Shown in pieces: positions 35,553 through 42,838 of a stretch of 64,000 nucleotides of DNA. The stretch lies in contig NZ_OY787459.1 of the NCBI RefSeq assembly GCF_963678865.1, forward strand, positions 1,950,501 to 2,014,500, given 5' to 3'. Positions within the stretch are counted from its first letter, which is position 1. Each line of letters starts with the position of its first letter. The stretch is from Maridesulfovibrio sp. (GTDB lineage Bacteria > Desulfobacterota > Desulfovibrionia > Desulfovibrionales > Desulfovibrionaceae). A program made the translations under genes and the position numbers. The notes under the pieces are model-generated. The model ran no database searches and was not told the origin of the DNA. It was given only the letters and a program-made list of their open reading frames with translations.

Positions 35553-36179
35553 GTGATTCTGGGAATCGACCTTGATAATACCATCATCTGCTATGACAAT
35601 TCCTTGCATGGAATTGCCCATGAACGCGGATTGATTTCCAGTGACACCCCAAAAATGAAAAGGGTAATCCGTGATCAGATACGCGCTGTTCATGGAGAAA
35701 TGAAATGGCAGAAATTACAGGTCGCTATTTACGGCACGCACATAGATCGAGCGGAACTGATGCCCGGCGTTTGGAATTTTTTGCTGGAATTGAAAGAACG
35801 AAACGTAAAATTTCAGATTGTCAGTCACAAAACCCGTTACCCTAATTGCGAAGGCAGCAAGGAAAATCTGCATGCAGCGGCAATGAATTTCCTGCGCCAA
35901 AATAATTTTTTTGCCAAGTCAGGCTTGGGGATAACTGAAGAAGATGTCTTCTTTCTGCCCACTCGTGCTGAAAAAATCGCAACCATCAGCAAGCAAAAAT
36001 ACTCCGTCTTCATTGATGATCTCAAAGAACTGTACTTAGAACCAAATTTTCCGGCACACATCACCAAAATTCTTTTTTCAGCTGAACCGGGACTGGATCT
36101 GACCGATGTTACTGTCCTGCCCGACTTTACCCATATCAGCGAATTTATTTTCAAGAGGATGGGAAATGCTAACTTCTGA
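35553..36179 (+). CDS. HAD-family phosphatase-like protein
   Basis: HAD-superfamily protein of 208 aa. Motif I is GIDLDNTIICYD (D-x-D-x-T) at the N-terminus, SHKTRYP follows as a motif II-like segment, a lysine precedes the acidic motif, and FIDDLKEL is motif IV. I chose GTG at 35553, with AGGGG eight bases upstream; a TTG at 35526 lies within the repeat hairpin. It could be the phosphatase removing the C7 phosphate of a heptose bisphosphate (GmhB-like role), which would fit the GmhA-like and HldE-like genes, but it is not an obvious GmhB by sequence. Confidence 0.6.
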   Translation: MILGIDLDNTIICYDNSLHGIAHERGLISSDTPKMKRVIRDQIRAVHGEMKWQKLQVAIYGTHIDRAELMPGVWNFLLELKERNVKFQIVSHKTRYPNCEGSKENLHAAAMNFLRQNNFFAKSGLGITEEDVFFLPTRAEKIATISKQKYSVFIDDLKELYLEPNFPAHITKILFSAEPGLDLTDVTVLPDFTHISEFIFKRMGNANF

Positions 36180-37191
36180 CCCCGAAAGCCTTGTTCGTAA
36201 TTTGACCGGAGAATTACCCATAAATACGGAACGAATCCGTGCCGGACGCAACAGCAGAGTGTTCCGAGTTGATTGTAAATCCGGACAGAGCATGCTTGCC
36301 AAATTCTATCTTCATCCTACAGCAGATGGACGCAGCAGACTTGAACAGGAATGGACGGCCCTGCAATTCATGACCGAGTCAGGGCTCAGCAATGTTCCTG
36401 CTCCGCTGGCATTCGATGAATCCGTTCAGGGTGCGGTCTTTTCATTTATCAAAGGAGACAGGATTGAAAACGGAACAGATCAGGACCTCCGGGAAATCAT
36501 TTCATTCCTATCCAGACTCCATGAATTATCCGGGCGAAAAAAAGCGCTGGCCCTGCCCCGAGCAGCAGAAGCCTGCTTTTCCCCCGCAGAACTGATAAAA
36601 AACATTACGCAACGCCTCAAAAAATTGCAGGCCCTCCCTACGGAAGGCAAGTCATACCGGCACCTGCATACGTTTCTCAAAGATCAATTTTCACCGCAAT
36701 TTGAAACCTGCATCAACGACGTAAAAACTCATTTCGCCGGCAGGTTGTGGACAGAACCGTTGGCAATGGAATTCAGGACACTCAGTCCTTCAGACTTTGG
36801 TTTTCACAACGCAATAAAAAACGGACAAAAGATAACCTTTGTTGATTTTGAATATTTCGGCTGGGATGATCCGGTTAAGGCCACTGCAGATTTTCTGCTC
36901 CATCCTGCGATGAATTTAAGTGGACAGCAGATGGCTATTTTCTTTGCTGACATGAAAAAATTTTTTATGCACGACGAAAATTTCATCCTGCGTTTTAAAA
37001 AACACCTGCCCTTGTTTCGCCTGAAATGGGCTGTAATCCTGCTCAACGAATTTTTAAGCCAGCATCTTGAGCAACGGGAATTTTCCTGCGGAAAAATTAC
37101 CAACCCAAAGGACAGGCTCACCCAGCAACTTGAAAAGGCCGAAAATATCCTTAATAAAGACCAAAAGATACTTCACGCACTGGATCTGTAA
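36166..37191 (+). CDS. Aminoglycoside-phosphotransferase-like kinase
   Basis: APH/choline kinase-like protein of 341 aa. The catalytic loop reads SPSDFGFHNAI and the metal-binding motif is FVDFEYFGWDDP, matching the H-x-D/N and D-x-E patterns of the superfamily; an N-lobe lysine lies in MLAKFYLHP. The ATG at 36166 overlaps the HAD gene and has GGATGGGAA upstream; the frame is open to 36106 inside that gene. It may phosphorylate a sugar at C1 or a hydroxyl of the glycan. Substrate unknown. Confidence 0.7.
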   Translation: MLTSDPESLVRNLTGELPINTERIRAGRNSRVFRVDCKSGQSMLAKFYLHPTADGRSRLEQEWTALQFMTESGLSNVPAPLAFDESVQGAVFSFIKGDRIENGTDQDLREIISFLSRLHELSGRKKALALPRAAEACFSPAELIKNITQRLKKLQALPTEGKSYRHLHTFLKDQFSPQFETCINDVKTHFAGRLWTEPLAMEFRTLSPSDFGFHNAIKNGQKITFVDFEYFGWDDPVKATADFLLHPAMNLSGQQMAIFFADMKKFFMHDENFILRFKKHLPLFRLKWAVILLNEFLSQHLEQREFSCGKITNPKDRLTQQLEKAENILNKDQKILHALDL

Positions 37192-37213
37192 AACCAATAC
37201 ACCGGAGAATAAT

Positions 37214-38020
37214 TTGGACCAGCGTTCGAAACAGCTCAGAAAAAAAATAGTGGATGTGCTCCATCATGCCGGGCGCGGCCATGTCGGTCCGTCCATGTCC
37301 TTAGTGGAAATAATCCGCGTGCTCTACGATTCGGTTTTAAAATATGATCCCGCCGACCCGCAATTACCGGAACGGGACCGCTTTATTCTCAGCAAAGGAC
37401 ACGGCTGTCTGGCCCTTTATATACTGCTGGCCGAAAAAAGATTCATCAACGATGATGAATTGTTCAGCTTCTGCTCCTATAACGGACTGCTGGGCGGACA
37501 CCCCACAACAAAAACTCCGGGAATTGAATTTGCTACCGGAAGTCTGGGGCATGGCTTACCTTTTGCCGTGGGTGTTGCCGCAGCGCTTAATATCGACAAA
37601 TCGAAAAGCCGTGTTTTCACCGTACTCGGCGACGGTGAATGCGGAGAAGGAGCGATATGGGAAGCAGCCATGAGCGCGGCCCGGCATAAGCTCTCAAACC
37701 TGACAGCCATCGTCGATTACAACAAGCTTCAATCCTATGGTCCCACCGAGAACATTTCCGGTCTGGAACCCTTTGCCGATAAATGGAAAAGCTTCGGCTT
37801 CGCAGTGCGCGAGGTGGACGGACATGATGTTGGCGAGCTTAAAAAAATATTTTCAGAACTGCCCTTTGAAAAAGACAAACCTTCAGCAATTATCTGCCAC
37901 ACGGTCAAAGGCAAAGGCATTCCCGCAGCTGAGAACAACCCCACATGGCACCACAAGACAAAAATGTCCGCCGAAGACCACGCCATGCTCATCAAAAGTA
38001 TAGAGGATTACCATGCGTAA
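37214..38020 (+). CDS. Transketolase, N-terminal subunit (second copy)
   Basis: ThDP-binding half of a second split transketolase, 268 aa. It has RGHVGPSMS (where typical enzymes have GHPGGS), RFILSKGHGC, SLGHGLPFAVG and the GDGECGEGAIWE motif. I chose the TTG at 37214, six bases after GGAGAA; the longer frame upstream runs inside the kinase gene. It differs clearly from the 3.5 kb copy, so it is not a recent duplicate. Transketolase can produce sedoheptulose-7-phosphate, the GmhA substrate, which gives this copy a plausible supply role in the block (inference). Confidence 0.82.
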   Translation: MDQRSKQLRKKIVDVLHHAGRGHVGPSMSLVEIIRVLYDSVLKYDPADPQLPERDRFILSKGHGCLALYILLAEKRFINDDELFSFCSYNGLLGGHPTTKTPGIEFATGSLGHGLPFAVGVAAALNIDKSKSRVFTVLGDGECGEGAIWEAAMSAARHKLSNLTAIVDYNKLQSYGPTENISGLEPFADKWKSFGFAVREVDGHDVGELKKIFSELPFEKDKPSAIICHTVKGKGIPAAENNPTWHHKTKMSAEDHAMLIKSIEDYHA

Positions 38021-38936
38021 AGCCTGCCTTAAACAAGTTTATCAGTTGGCGGCAAGAGATGAGCGGGTAGTCTTTATGGGCTCCGATCTCGGCGCGGGAA
38101 CTCTTGCCCATTTTCAGAAAGAGATGCCGGAACGCTTCTTCATGGAAGGCATTGCCGAGGCACATACCGTGGGTATGGCTTGCGGCATGGCCCATGAAGG
38201 CAAAATTGTTTATGTGAACACCATCCAGAGCTTTCTGACCCGGCGTTGCTATGAACAATTATTGTTAGATGCCTGTATGCATAACCTCAATGTGCGTTTC
38301 ATCGGTAACGGCGGAGGGCTGGTCTATGCTCCGCTCGGCCCCACCCATTGGGCCACCGAAGATCTTTCCATCCTGCGGGTTATCCCCAATCTGACCGTAC
38401 TCTGCCCGGCTGACGCAGACGAAATGAACCGGCTCATGCCGCAGACACTGAAACATCAGGGACCGATTTTCATCCGCCTTGCAAAAGGTTACGACCCCAT
38501 CGTTACCGATGAAAAAACTTTTGAAATCGGCAAAGCATACCCATACCGGGAAGGCAGGGACCTGCTGCTTATCGGCTGCGGGGTCATGCTGGGAATCATG
38601 AAACAGGCCGGAGAGCTTTTGGCTAAAGCAGGAATCGAAGCTTCAATTCTGCACCTGCCTACAGTTAAGCCTCTGGATACGGAAGCGATAATTTCACGGG
38701 CGCGGCAAACACGAGCGGTTATTACCGTGGAGGAAAATACCATCCTCGGCGGTCTGGGCAGCGCAGTGGCGGAAATCCTTGCTGAGGCAGCCCTGCCTAA
38801 TCCGTTGCGCATGAAGCGGATCGGACTGGCGGACTCCTTCAGCGAAAATTACGGCTCACAACTTGAGCACTTCGCCCACAACGGACTGACCGCGGAGAAT
38901 ATCGTAAAAGAGGCCCACAGGTTAATTGACAATTAA
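38013..38936 (+). CDS. Transketolase, C-terminal subunit (second copy)
   Basis: Pyrimidine-binding and C-terminal half of the second split transketolase, 307 aa, starting eight bases before the end of the N-terminal subunit. It has the GIAEAHTVGMACGMA segment containing the thiamine glutamate and the GGGLVYAPLGPTHWATED loop, where the 4.3 kb copy has a different sequence. The histidine-rich loop differences suggest a different acceptor. A repeat element and about 140 bases without a gene follow, so transcription may end or be modulated here. Confidence 0.82.
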   Translation: MRKACLKQVYQLAARDERVVFMGSDLGAGTLAHFQKEMPERFFMEGIAEAHTVGMACGMAHEGKIVYVNTIQSFLTRRCYEQLLLDACMHNLNVRFIGNGGGLVYAPLGPTHWATEDLSILRVIPNLTVLCPADADEMNRLMPQTLKHQGPIFIRLAKGYDPIVTDEKTFEIGKAYPYREGRDLLLIGCGVMLGIMKQAGELLAKAGIEASILHLPTVKPLDTEAIISRARQTRAVITVEENTILGGLGSAVAEILAEAALPNPLRMKRIGLADSFSENYGSQLEHFAHNGLTAENIVKEAHRLIDN

Positions 38937-39002
38937 TCTAAATATTTGTCTGACCTGTTACATCTCCCGGGCGAAGTCGGACTAAAAGCTTTTGGGATTC
39001 TT

Positions 39003-39041
39003 AAGACCTTTTTTCAAAAAGGCCTTAGGCCGCCGGAGGCA
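39003..39041 (-). repeat. Interspersed palindromic repeat, copy 3 (inverted)
   Basis: The reverse complement of the core TGCCTCCGGCGGCC lies at 39028-39041. Beside it, AAGACCTTTTT (39003) and AAAAAGGCCTT (to 39026) form a hairpin with one mismatch. It sits in the gap after the second transketolase. Together with the copies at 8.0 and 35.5 kb it shows one repeat family used between glycan genes. Confidence 0.65.
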
Positions 39042-39082
39042 AAATCTTTCAGACAAAAGCGCGCAGCGCATCATATAATATT

Positions 39083-39742
39083 ATGGGAAATCTTCTGAAT
39101 CTAATCACACCGCTGCACACATCCACCAAACGCGAATACCTGCCGCGCATGCTGGATGATAAAGTGCAGTGCATGCTCAAAGCCAAAGAATATGAATTTG
39201 ATTACTGGGACGGAGACCGCCGCTACGGTTACGGTGGATATCGTTATCTTCAAGGATACTGGACTCCCGTTGCTGAAGGTCTGATTGAGAGATACGGATT
39301 AAAGCAGGGTTCCCGCATTCTCGATGTGGGCTGCGGCAAGGGTTTCCTGCTCTATGAACTGCACAAACTGGGCATGGAGGTTTGCGGCTTTGATGTTTCC
39401 CGTCACGCGCTTGCGGAGGCAAGGCCGGAAATAAGAAGCAACCTGTTCCTCAGGGAAGCAGAGAAACCTTTCCCCTATGCGGATGAAGAATTCGATCTGG
39501 TCATTTCCGTAAATTCCCTGCACAACCTTCCTGTGTTCAATCTCAAAAAAGCCCTTGGCGAAATGGAACGGGTCGGGAGAAATAAATATTTGTGCGTGGA
39601 AAGCTTTCGCAATGAGCAGGAATTGTTTAATCTCCAATGCTGGGCCCTGACCTGCGAATCTTTTTTCAGTAACGAAGAATGGGAATGGCTTTTCAATGAA
39701 TTCGGATATTCCGGAGATTACGAATTTATCTACTTTGAATAA
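39083..39742 (+). CDS. SAM-dependent methyltransferase
   Basis: Class I methyltransferase of 219 aa. The SAM motif LDVGCGKGFLLYEL is near residues 80-93 and FDVSRHALAEA follows as motif II; FDLVISVNSLHNL is the post-I segment. The N-terminal 60 residues include DDKVQCMLKAKEYEFDYWDGDRRYGYGGYRY, a stretch (first part) I have seen before domains of this type in sugar loci. It precedes a radical SAM gene by 11 bases. Sugar or lipid substrate unknown. Confidence 0.7.
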   Translation: MGNLLNLITPLHTSTKREYLPRMLDDKVQCMLKAKEYEFDYWDGDRRYGYGGYRYLQGYWTPVAEGLIERYGLKQGSRILDVGCGKGFLLYELHKLGMEVCGFDVSRHALAEARPEIRSNLFLREAEKPFPYADEEFDLVISVNSLHNLPVFNLKKALGEMERVGRNKYLCVESFRNEQELFNLQCWALTCESFFSNEEWEWLFNEFGYSGDYEFIYFE

Positions 39743-39753
39743 AAGAGGAAAGC

Positions 39754-40821
39754 ATGCAGCTCTATACCAACCTGAAAATTTTTCATTACCAGCATAAGCT
39801 TGATTCACTGTCCCCGGAATCGGAACGCATTGAAGCGCCTATCCATATCAGAATTAAGCCCACCAATTCCTGCAACCACAGCTGCACATACTGCGCCTAC
39901 CGAAACCCAAACCTGCAGTTGGGACAGGACATGTCCATTGCCGACCGCATCCCCTCGGTAAAAATGAAGGAAATCGCTGCCGACTGTATTGAAATGGGGG
40001 TCAAAGCAGTAACTTTCAGCGGCGGCGGAGAACCACTCTGCTATCCAAAATTGGCAGGCACCGCCAGAACCCTCGCGGAGGGCGGGGTAAGCATCGCCAC
40101 CCTGACCAACGGCGGACTGCTGCACGGTGAAGTGGCTGAAGTATTTTCAGCCTTGGGAACATGGATCAGAATCTCCATGGATGGCTGGGACGGACCGAGC
40201 TATTCCCGTTTCCGCTCAGTGGACGAAAATGAATTTTCCAAAATCATGACCAACATTGAAAACTTCAAAAAAATGGGCGGCAAATGCTTTTTGGGCGTGA
40301 ATTACGTGATCAGCCGCGATAACGCAGGACAGGTCTTTGATATGGCCCGCAGACTGAAAGATGCTGGGGTGGACAGCATCAAGTTTTCCCCCTGTGTGGT
40401 CAGTAATGACGGACATGAAAACAACCGTTACCACGCACCTGTTTTCGGCAGGATCAAAGATCAGACCCAGCGGGTCATTCAGGAACTGCAGGACAGCTCA
40501 TTTGAAGTATTCGACTCCTACCACGCTCTGGATGAAAAATTCGACAAACCGTACCAATGGTGCCCTTACCAGCAGATTCTCCCGGTCATCGGAGCAGACC
40601 AGCGGATATACTCCTGTCAGGACAAAGCTTACAACCTTGATTGCGGTGTCCTCGGCTCGATCAAAGAAATGAGCTTCAAAGAATTCTGGTTCAACAACCG
40701 GGATAAGTTCTTTAAAATCAATCCATCCAAGGACTGCGCCCACCACTGTGTCTCCAATGGCAAAAACATGCTCATTCACGATTACATGAACGCCAACCCC
40801 GACCACCTGCCTTTTGTCTAG
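39754..40821 (+). CDS. Radical SAM / SPASM protein
   Basis: Second radical SAM enzyme of the block, 355 aa. CNHSCTYC (C-x3-C-x2-C) is near residue 37 after IRIKPTNS, and FSGGGEP follows. The C-terminal part has CPYQQILPVIGADQRIYSC and DCAHHC, fitting a SPASM or twitch-type auxiliary cluster. AGAGGAAAGC precedes the ATG. Like the 34.4 kb and 42.8 kb proteins it probably modifies a sugar or sugar-linked group by radical chemistry; I cannot name the reaction. Confidence 0.8.
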   Translation: MQLYTNLKIFHYQHKLDSLSPESERIEAPIHIRIKPTNSCNHSCTYCAYRNPNLQLGQDMSIADRIPSVKMKEIAADCIEMGVKAVTFSGGGEPLCYPKLAGTARTLAEGGVSIATLTNGGLLHGEVAEVFSALGTWIRISMDGWDGPSYSRFRSVDENEFSKIMTNIENFKKMGGKCFLGVNYVISRDNAGQVFDMARRLKDAGVDSIKFSPCVVSNDGHENNRYHAPVFGRIKDQTQRVIQELQDSSFEVFDSYHALDEKFDKPYQWCPYQQILPVIGADQRIYSCQDKAYNLDCGVLGSIKEMSFKEFWFNNRDKFFKINPSKDCAHHCVSNGKNMLIHDYMNANPDHLPFV

Positions 40822-40836
40822 GCGGTCCGCAACAGC

Positions 40837-42783
40837 ATGAAAATTCTGGTTATCGGTGATGGAGCACTTGGCAATGCCATTGCAGGACTGGCGGAAAAAT
40901 CCGGACATGAGACATTTCAGACTTCACGCAAAAATTCGCAACTGCTTTATCTTGACCTGAAAGAGGAACTGAAATTCACTGATCTTCCTGACACTGATTG
41001 GGCGGTAATCGCAGCCGGAATTTCAGGATATAAGGAGTGTGCGGAAAATCCGCACTCCCGGAAAGTAAACGTGGAACGGACTATAGAACTGTGCCGTGCA
41101 CTTCTTGCCCGGGGCACAAAAATACTCTTCCCTTCCAGTACCGCTGTGTTTGACGGGGAAACTCCCTCCCCGGCACCGGACACAAATCCATGCCCGTCCA
41201 CAGAGTATGGACACCAGAAAACCGAAGTGGAAAACTTTCTGCGAACATACCCGAAACAGACGGCAATAGTGCGGCTGACCAAGCTTCTGGAGCGCAATAC
41301 ACCGCTAATCTCCGGCTGGCTGGAAAACCTTGCTGCAGGCAGACAAATCACACCTTTCGAAGACCTGACTATCGCCCCGGTCCATTTTGAGGACGCAGCC
41401 CTTGCCTGCTGCCGGATCATGGAAAACAATGGCAGTGGAATTTTCCATTGCTCCGGTCCGCAGGAAATCAGCTATCTCGAATTCGCGCAGAGGATTTGCA
41501 GGCAATCCGGCTTTGACAGCAGGCTGATCACCCCCGGAAGTTGTAAAGGATTTCTGGATTACTGCCCGCCCCATTGCGCTCTTGAAAGCGGGGCAACCGA
41601 AGAATTCATAAAATTTAATTTTCCCGCAGCCGACCGGCTCATAGAAGAAATCCTGCGCCCCCGCTGCCTGCTCTGCGGCAGCGGCAACCTGCACATATTT
41701 GAGCAGCGCCAAAACTTTCCCGGCATCACTTCGGACTGCAAACCGTGGCCGCGTGCAGGAGGATTCATTCTCTGCAAGGATTGCGGACACGCCCAAAAAA
41801 ACATTTCCCCGCAATGGCTCAGTGATATCAATAAAATCTATTCCGGTTACGAAATGTACCCCCTGAGCAATGGAAGTGAACCCTTGATCTTTGATGAAAA
41901 CGGACACGGCAGACCGCGTAGCGGAATTCTGCTGGACAGGCTGATTCACACCCACCCCCTGCCGGAAGACGGAACCATGCTTGATGTCGGCTGCGGCAAC
42001 GGAAGCCTGCTCCAACAATTCCATCTGCGCCGCCCCGGATGGAAACTGTGTGGTCATGAACAGTCTATACAACGGGAAGAAATTCTGCACCTTCCCGGAG
42101 TAGAAAATTTTTATTCCGGCTCATTTGATAAAATCGGGCGCAAATTCGACCTGATTACCCTGACCTACGTCATCGAACATCTTACAGATCCGGTAAGTGC
42201 CCTTAAAAAGCTGGCAGGACTTCTGCGCGAAGGGGGCCTGATCATGGTCCATACATCATCTTTCGCCGAAAACCCTTTTGACCTCATGGTCTGCGACCAC
42301 TGCTCCCACTTCACCCCGGACTCGCTGGAATTTTTGGCAAAACAATCAGGGCTGGACGTTACCGCCAAAACCGATTCGTGGCTGGCAAAAGAAATAGGCA
42401 TCACTGCCCGCAAAGGAAGTTCCATGCAAGAACGCGTTCCAGCTCAAAAGCATCTGCAAGTCATGAAAGATACTCTGGACTGGCTGGGTCAACTGGCCCA
42501 TAAAGCTGGGCAGGCCAGCGCGAAATATAAAACCGGAATATTCGGAACTGCAGTGGCCGGAACATGGCTGGCTGCAACCCTGAAAGAACAAGTATCTTTT
42601 TTCGTGGATGAAGACCCTTCCAAACAAGGGCAAAGCCACATGGGACTACCCATCCTCGGGCCGGAAATGGTTCCGCCGGACGCGGCTGTTGTCATGGGCT
42701 TCAACAAAGAGCTGGGATCACATATTGCACAACGTTTGAATGGCTGTTATCCCCGAATTAAATTCATTATCCCTGATATATAA
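40837..42783 (+). CDS. RmlD-like reductase / C-methyltransferase fusion
   Basis: Fusion of 648 aa. Residues 1 to about 270 are an extended SDR (LVIGDGALGNAIAGLA at the start, FPSSTAVFDG, YGHQK as Y-x3-K). A zinc-ribbon-like part follows (CLLCGSGN near 277 and CKDCGHAQ near 310). A class I methyltransferase comes next (LDVGCGNGSLLQQF near 382), ending in a Methyltransf_14-like C-domain (GIFGTAVAGTWLAATL). Zinc ribbon plus methyltransferase plus this C-domain is the plan of sugar C-methyltransferases such as TylC3. Joining a ketoreductase would let one protein methylate and then reduce a keto-sugar (inference). Confidence 0.7.
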   Translation: MKILVIGDGALGNAIAGLAEKSGHETFQTSRKNSQLLYLDLKEELKFTDLPDTDWAVIAAGISGYKECAENPHSRKVNVERTIELCRALLARGTKILFPSSTAVFDGETPSPAPDTNPCPSTEYGHQKTEVENFLRTYPKQTAIVRLTKLLERNTPLISGWLENLAAGRQITPFEDLTIAPVHFEDAALACCRIMENNGSGIFHCSGPQEISYLEFAQRICRQSGFDSRLITPGSCKGFLDYCPPHCALESGATEEFIKFNFPAADRLIEEILRPRCLLCGSGNLHIFEQRQNFPGITSDCKPWPRAGGFILCKDCGHAQKNISPQWLSDINKIYSGYEMYPLSNGSEPLIFDENGHGRPRSGILLDRLIHTHPLPEDGTMLDVGCGNGSLLQQFHLRRPGWKLCGHEQSIQREEILHLPGVENFYSGSFDKIGRKFDLITLTYVIEHLTDPVSALKKLAGLLREGGLIMVHTSSFAENPFDLMVCDHCSHFTPDSLEFLAKQSGLDVTAKTDSWLAKEIGITARKGSSMQERVPAQKHLQVMKDTLDWLGQLAHKAGQASAKYKTGIFGTAVAGTWLAATLKEQVSFFVDEDPSKQGQSHMGLPILGPEMVPPDAAVVMGFNKELGSHIAQRLNGCYPRIKFIIPDI

Positions 42784-42838
42784 TTTGAAAAACGGCACTC
42801 ATCAGTCCGGCTACATACCTGCTACTTACGGAGACAAA

